DNA from: Sclerodactyla briareus
Lineage: Eukaryota; Echinodermata; Holothuroidea; Dendrochirotida; Sclerodactylidae
Length of the DNA: 64,000 nucleotides
Direction: 5' to 3'
NCBI GenBank assembly: GCA_026419785.1
Contig: JAODTK010005595.1
Location: 248,001 to 312,000, forward strand
Below, one piece after another: positions 58,085 through 64,000 of the stretch. The position numbers and the translations under genes are program-made. Numbering within the stretch: position 1 is the first letter of the stretch; each line of letters starts with the position of its first letter. The notes under the pieces are model-generated. The model worked only from the letters and a program-made list of their open reading frames with translations. It had not been told where the DNA came from and ran no database searches.

Positions 58085-58380
58085 GTCATCACGGTTTTAG
58101 GGCGGAGAGCAATAGTAGCATGCTTGGCGTAGCAAACACATCCTCAATTCCCGAATTCCAGCAGTCACGGAGTTTTTACCCTAGATGGCGGGTACTTGCA
58201 GTTGTGAGGGGCGAGGCCTTGGTCTTCACTTCATAAAGGCTGTAATGCAGGTTGGTTATGACCAGGGCACATTGGACATTTATCTTTTGCTCCCCCAAGT
58301 TCTGAAATCCTGGAGTTCCATTGATATTCATTGTGTTCAAGGAAATGTGATTTTTCTAGCTCAATCCATTGACTGCTGAC
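58085..58380 (+). mobile_element. tRNA-derived SINE, family A
   Basis: Body CCTAGATGGCGGGTACTTGC and GCGAGGCCTTGGTCTTCACT matches the copy at 33,908. The B box has decayed to TCCCGAATTCC. Confidence 0.7.
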
Positions 58381-58734
58381 ACACAAAGTGCAAAAATGAG
58401 TCCACACATTGCCTTATAGATCCCTAGATTCGTCACATTGGGAAGACCATGGAGGGAGAAAGTTGGACTCTAACAGTAGAAAAAACCAAGAGCCCAAGGG
58501 CAGTAATTCTTTGATGTGCTACATCTGAGCAACCAGAAGAATAGTTTTCAGCTGGATTTTTAATGTATGCCAGTTTGGCAGTCGGAGCATGGAGGGTTGA
58601 GGGATAGCTCGAGGTGTCTGAGAGGGGACAGTTTTAGGGAATGTTATATTAGTGCCACATAATCTTCTCAGGTGATTACAGAGTGTCAGTTGAACAATTG
58701 TTCGTTTTTTGGTTCATTTTTTCCTCTTATGGTA

Positions 58735-59060
58735 ATCCTTGAGCAAAGGATCGTTCCTTTTCAAGGCCAGCAAGGGAGCAGACTTGGATACTGTACCTAT
58801 TGATAGCTGCGAATCCCTCACCCAGGTACACGGAATAAAGCAAGGACTCTTTGGCGGTACCTAATGTGGGGGTGGGGAATACTCGCAGGACAAAAACTTG
58901 CAAATGCATACACCTTTTTGTCCACTCAATACCTTGTGCGAGCGTCCAGCGAGGAGGCACAGTACCATTTCAAAGTCGTTTGGTTGACCTGACCGAGAAT
59001 CAAACCCCGGTCTCCCGGGTGGAAGGCGGCGCTCTACAACTGTCCCTCCAGATAGGTACC
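58735..59060 (-). mobile_element. tRNA-derived SINE, family B, near full length
   Basis: The minus-strand head has TTGTAGAGCG (A-box-like) and GGGGTTTGATTCTC (B box), then CTCGCTGGACGCTC, CACCCCCACATTAGGTACCG and a tail with CAAGTCTGCTCCCTTGCTGG. It is shared with 30,340, 16,190 and 41,830. Confidence 0.75.
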
Positions 59061-59069
59061 TCCATTTCA

Positions 59070-60905
59070 CCAATGATCTCTCTCTCCCGGCACCCTCTAG
59101 GCCTGGTTTGTGCTCAAATTATCCTTGTAGCCAATAGTAAGCCCTCAAATTTTTACAACCCCACTGGCAATTTGTCGTTTCTCCACCAGAGATGTTTTTT
59201 ATACCCATGACCCCAGATCACTCTCTCCTTTCCCTAAGATTATAACTATAGCCAATAGTAAACCTTCATTTAAGGAGAATTGAAGCTGCACTTTGGAAGT
59301 GAACTAATAGGGATTTAAATTGAGAGACCATCATGTCATGACATCCCCCCCAAATTTCATCTGAAATATCGCTTACTTTCCGAGATATGTCCACTTTAAT
59401 GAAACAACAGGACGCTGCCATTTGATAAGAATTGTGATATATCACCTAACCACTTGTACTCATAGGCTCTTGTTGTTTTCTTATAATTTATTATCATATA
59501 ATTCTAAGATAGCGCATAGATTCGATCCCCTTTATTCTGAAATTCTTCTTTGCATTATAACCCTCCCAGTGATTCAATGTAACAGCTACATTGTTGTGCA
59601 CAGTCGTGTGAATGATTAGGTGGGAAAACAAAGAAATACATTGAATGCCAGCAGGTAGGGGTTGTGTGACATCATAATTTTAGTCTTGTTCAAGTCTCCT
59701 GCCATTCGCCTGAGTGAAAATGACAGCGCCCGTTCTCTCTGGTTTAAACGCATGTAACTTTTGGAGGGAAACAATATTTTTTTCAATGGAATTTTTGTAA
59801 TAATGTTCATTAGCCACACTTCCTGCTTCATTATGTGGAGATTTTCCAGACTCTTATATGAATTATTATAGTTCCACAACATAGGCCTGTGCCATTCCCA
59901 TAGAGATCATCTCGCTCCATTTGCAGTCATTTGGTGACCTCAAATATGTTAATATATTTTGGGTTTTTATTTCACATAAAACGAAATGCATCGCCCGAGT
60001 TTCTTTGTAGCTGAGGGGGAGGGGAATTCTTTAAATCTGTCAACACATCAGCCCATTTTCTTGTAACTAACGAAAACTGATAACCCCGGAAGAAAGGAAG
60101 AAAGGTGTTTCCCACTTTTTAGTTTCATCTACTTGTTTTGGTTGTTTCATAGTGTCATCGTCAGGATTTACCATAGGTTATTGAGATTCCAGCCAGCAAG
60201 AGGAGAGTTTAGCCGTAGTTTTGGGGGGAGCCGTTGACTCACGGCTGATTATGTTCCGTTTCCAACCAAACTGTGTTAGCCTATGTAGGTAATAGTGGCA
60301 ACTACCGAATCCAGTCGCGAGTCAGCGGCTAGGTATAGGATTGTTGGATTAGGAATGGATAGGCGCAGTCCCGGGCGTTCAATGGGGATGTTGATACAAA
60401 CCGCGGGCAACGGTTAGCGTGGGCACTGGTCTGCGATATACAGAATTGCTCTTGCTCGTTTCCTTCCCCGTTTAATTGTGCACACACATACGAAACAAAC
60501 TGCGGAAAAAAATCAAAGTTGATACTCAATAACGTTAGTTATTTTGCGTTATCGCAAATATACCGAAAGGTCACCAGACAAGGAAAATGCTTTTCCCTGG
60601 TCATGAATCTGAGTCGGACTTCCGTGTCTTGGCCTCATGGAAGTATATACCACGGTTCTGAACCACCGGCACCTTCATGTTCGAAAAACTGTGAATGAAT
60701 TGAAGGCATGTTTATTCAGGCAAATGTGGGGGATTGCCAACGTGATTGCGAATCGTGAAATGAACGATCGTGAAACAGTTGCACTAGTACTTTGTAGGGT
60801 CGCTTATGTCATTCTTCGAAATAGTAGGCCCATAAATTGATTGTATTGCGCATTTCCGGCTATTTCGAATAAGCCAGTTGAAATCCAAGAATCGAGGGTT
60901 CCATT
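59070..60905. other. Region upstream of the CLC gene, possible promoter
   Basis: CpG content rises at 60,200-60,800 (GCGAGTCAGCGG, CAGTCCCGGGCGTTC, CCGCGGGCAACGG). This would fit a promoter or first untranslated exon of the minus-strand CLC gene. No TATA box or exon can be assigned. Confidence 0.3.
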
Positions 60906-60911
60906 TCTTCG

Positions 60912-61360
60912 ACATATAACCAGCAAACACAAAAACGTTTTCGAAACATGTTTCGTATATGTTTTTCGAAAAGGTTTGAGTTGAGTAAACACTTTGAAAA
61001 AAAGTACGGAAACGTTTCGATACAAACCGAAAATGTTTTGGGAAAAGATTCTAGAAACATTTCCCATTTTACTTCAAATTTAGGAGTACAGCAAACCTAG
61101 GAAACCGTGAACGTTAATATAATATACGCGACAACAGACTAACATAACCTAAATCCGTTTTGGCGCAATCTTTTGCCACAAAAACCATTTTAGAACACTT
61201 CCAGAAAATTCTGGAAATTTTCCAAAACATTCGTCAAAACGGTTTGTGAAACGTTCTGGAAAAATTCTCCTAACCTTCGAGTGACTCAACAAAAAACGTT
61301 TTCGAAAAACAATCAGCGAAACATGTTAGAAATGATTTTTAAAAACGTTTTTGCTTTGTA
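60912..61360. mobile_element. MITE-like palindromic element rich in AACGTTTT
   Basis: The left end CAGCAAACACAAAAACGTTTT and the inverted right end CTACAAAGCAAAAACGTTTT are similar. Inside, AACGTTTC- and TTCTGGAA-type repeats recur on both strands. No coding sequence. Confidence 0.55.
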
Positions 61361-61973
61361 GGGTACATAGTTTTGTCGGCCATTTGTTGATTTTAGGAAT
61401 GCGCCATAGAAAGGTTAATCACCTCCCGTTTCATTAGCACCTACATCTGGTATTAGTGACTAAACATAATTTTGTCGGTACGTTGAGCAAGGGATAAGCC
61501 ATGTATGAAAGTTGGGGGGGGGGGAGGCATTTTTTTTGGGGGGGGGGTTCCGAAGCAGTGATGGAAAACATTTTGTGTGTGAAAAAATCATTATGTATGG
61601 AGGCATTCCCAAAAGTTGGGGGTGTCATGAACCCCGGACCTCCTAGTGCTTGCACCCTTGACGGTAAGATCTAACAGTAATATAACCATCACCCAGACTG
61701 ATAGCGGCCACCAAATCAGCGAAACATCCTGATCACGCAAGCTATGCGGGCGGTTCTTCAGATAATGCTTACCTTTGACATTGGTTGATCTCGTGGGGTC
61801 CCGTCGACTGCGGCATACCCGTCGACTCGGCACCTTGAATTATATGATACGTATCACTTTGGAAATATGCTAAGAAATCAGCAAACAAATCGTAATGCTT
61901 TGTGCACACATAAATCTGCCGAAAGGTGTATTAATTTAACTCTTATTTGGTTTCCTTCCACGGCGGACCAAGT

Positions 61974-62001
61974 AGTAGTAGTAGTAGTAGGTAGTAGTAG
62001 G
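61974..62001. repeat. GTA trinucleotide microsatellite
   Basis: AGTAGTAGTAGTAGTAGTAG with one GGTAGTAG interruption. Confidence 0.85.
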
Positions 62002-62304
62002 TGAGTCTCGTAATCCGACATATGAGGCTCAGTGATCAATCTCCGACCACGCCATCACGATCTTGCGCAAGGTCATTGCTTCCCCAAAACTGAAATGTTG
62101 ATATCCGGAATTGCGATTTGATTTTCCGAGCAGAGTAGTCACCGGTCTCCCAACTGGCTTAGAAGTATGTCTCAATGCTTCTTCAGAGCGATCTTCGCTG
62201 GAGCTTCCTCTTGAGAGTCTCGCGACGTGACCGTAAAAATCTCAAAAACGTCTAGGTGCTACTACGGAAGACCTAGGGATTTGATTGATGTGCCTGATTT
62301 GGTC

Positions 62305-63480
62305 ACATCATAAGTCATCGTGTGGTATCCAATTGTATTGATCCATCTGATGTGAAAACATTGCGGAGTAGTCTTCTTGGAAAGTGTCAATTTTGTCATC
62401 AAGCTCTCGTTGTACCCACAGTGCGCAATTATAAAAAATACTCTGTATATAAGGGCATCGAAAATCCGGAGTTGATGTGCTCGTACTAACTCGTCTGCTC
62501 TTGAAAATGTTGATAAGAGTGTTGAAAGCGTTGTGGGTTATTATACCCAATTTTTTGTTAATGTCTTCTGCGGTTCCCAACAAACTTCCTCATATTTACA
62601 TTTCTTCCATGACTGCCATTGCCATTTCTTGTGATTGAAAAATTCTCAGTTTTCGTGCTGTTTTATTTGCAGGATGTCTCTTGTCAGTTTTTTCCAGTCA
62701 CGCTTGTCGATGTTGCAATATATGGTCACCAGTCGATGCCCAAGAGATATCATCAGCGTATTGTTGGTCCACGGTGAGAAGTTGTCGGCAATTTAATATT
62801 TTTGCGCTTGGTGTAGTCATGATCAAAAACTAAACTGAGAGATGATTGGATAACTGCATCAATGTCATTTCATCCGATTTCAAAGACTTGGCCAGGTATG
62901 TTATATGAATTAATGCACTCGCACTGTCACTGGCCTGTGGGGACCCGATGTTCGTGTAAAGGATTCTACATAGTTGCCATCTAATTTGACCGTGTATGAA
63001 ACATCGTTCAGTATAGTGAGAGATGATAGAGTTCGTCGTTCTCGAGGAACTGTTGCAAATCATTTATTAGTGTGCGTCTTTGGATCGTATTCGAACGCTT
63101 TGCTCATGTCAAGCCATAGAAGGGGATGTTTATCTCTATTGAAGTTACGCTTTCTTTTTTCAGCTAAAATTTGAAGCGAACACGAGGCTCTGCCGTGCAT
63201 CTTACCTGAGGTGTAGGCTGTTTGGGTTACGGGGAAGTATATTGTATCAATAGGGGGCGGATTCTCATTGTGAATACAAATTGCGAGGATTTTCCTCAGG
63301 GTGAAAGTAAGACAAGGTCCTAAATTAACTAGAGGGCCTTTAGTTTTTCTGGGTTTTTGAAGTGGTGTTAAGATTCCTTGTTCAATTTCTATTCGATTTC
63401 TCAGTTTCGGTCTATGTTATGCTGTTTGCAGTATATTAGCTATGTGACTTATGGGTAGCAGGGGGCTATGTGAGATGTTC
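62305..63480 (-). mobile_element. Non-LTR retrotransposon reverse transcriptase, decayed
   Basis: The minus strand reads a palm and finger region (LTPLQKPRKTKGPLVNLGP, TLRKILAIC, LLWLDMSKAFEYD), GSPQ...SA, ITYLAKSLKSDEMT, the catalytic YADD at 62,749-62,760 (DQQYADDISWAST), and a C-terminal block (LGTAEDINKKLGII, NAFNTLINIFKSRRVST, YIQSIF). It is a different clade from the LINE at 16-19 kb, closer to RTE-like elements with GSPQG. The 5' limit may reach the window end; frameshifts are present. Confidence 0.85.
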
Positions 63481-64000
63481 GCGTGATTTGGTCACAACCT
63501 GGGGATTTATCATTTTTCAATGATGCAACCGCTTCTTGTATTCATCGGCATCAAATAGTTTGTTCAGTTTTCCTGGCGAGCACGTTGGGTTCGGTTCGGG
63601 TTGTTACAGTGAAAGTGTTTTCGAAATGGTTGGCTGATTTCTTTAATTTTGCATCGTATCTCCATGATTCATCATCCAATTGTAATTGAATTGGGATTCC
63701 TTCTTACTTTTTTTGTTCCACTACTTTTATTGTTAAAGAAGCGGTGAGTCATCCTTACTGTTTCAAATTCAGTAATTCGTCAATCAGTTTTGGGTCATGT
63801 GGCAGCTTGACTAGTGGAATGCTGTTGTGCATTATTATTCCTTTTAACTTGTTAGCTCTCTCTTCGTAGGTATATCTACAGTTGGTCGATTTGAAGGCTG
63901 AGCTAGATCTTGTTTTTTTTTTTTGATAAGTCTCTATTTCAATATTATTGAAACGAACTTTTTTTTTTTCCGTGGGTGGGTTTATGGTTTCAGGCGCTTT

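Overview
The window is metazoan nuclear DNA, most likely from an invertebrate and perhaps a marine deuterostome. The evidence is long introns with GT/AG boundaries, tRNA-derived SINEs, two kinds of non-LTR retrotransposon, hAT-like elements with 8-bp target duplications, large minisatellites and long poly-G/poly-C tracts. No long open reading frame exists. The genes are split into exons of about 60-290 bp, and many conserved exons carry single-base indels. Those indels look more like uncorrected long-read consensus errors than mutation, but a decaying gene cannot be excluded from sequence alone.

The main gene is a CLC-3/4/5-type chloride/proton exchanger on the minus strand. Its exons run from about 57,976 (N-terminus) down to 25,616 (C-terminal CBS domain). 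I assembled eighteen exon pieces by matching conserved CLC segments and checking that splice phases agree. They cover the FAPYACGSG filter, the GKEGP gating-glutamate segment, FGAPIGG..EE with the proton glutamate, the GLFIP segment, the LTGG segment and both CBS domains. The segment between the DFHTIDW-like exon and the first membrane exon was not found.

The most striking observation lies at exon 5 of this gene (50,144-50,251). The end of the exon and the first bases of its intron have been copied about 18 times into an array that starts at the splice donor and runs to about 49,026. Copies near the exon still resemble the channel sequence and distal ones have drifted. The same exon holds a 27-nt in-frame insertion with a 21-base poly-G tract. 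The CBS exon at 29,729-29,850 has decayed tandem copies next to it as well (29,020-29,728). A 3-kb array of a 39-bp satellite fills the intron at 51,530-54,535.

On the plus strand, 14,470-19,468 holds two exons of a gene resembling the short alternative product (isoform 2) of the vertebrate POLR1D locus. A CR1/Jockey-like LINE lies in the intron between them. Two further plus-strand exon candidates (4,613-5,043 and 22,786-22,911) look coding but were not identified.

The rest is repeats. A 225-bp array with an AB higher-order pattern occupies 10,180-12,020. A hAT-like element at 2,799-3,903 sits inside another repeat whose empty-site copy is present at 26,590-26,805. A second hAT-like element lies at 39,456-40,436, and there are two MITE-like elements, two tRNA-derived SINE families and a second LINE with a YADD motif at 62,305-63,480.
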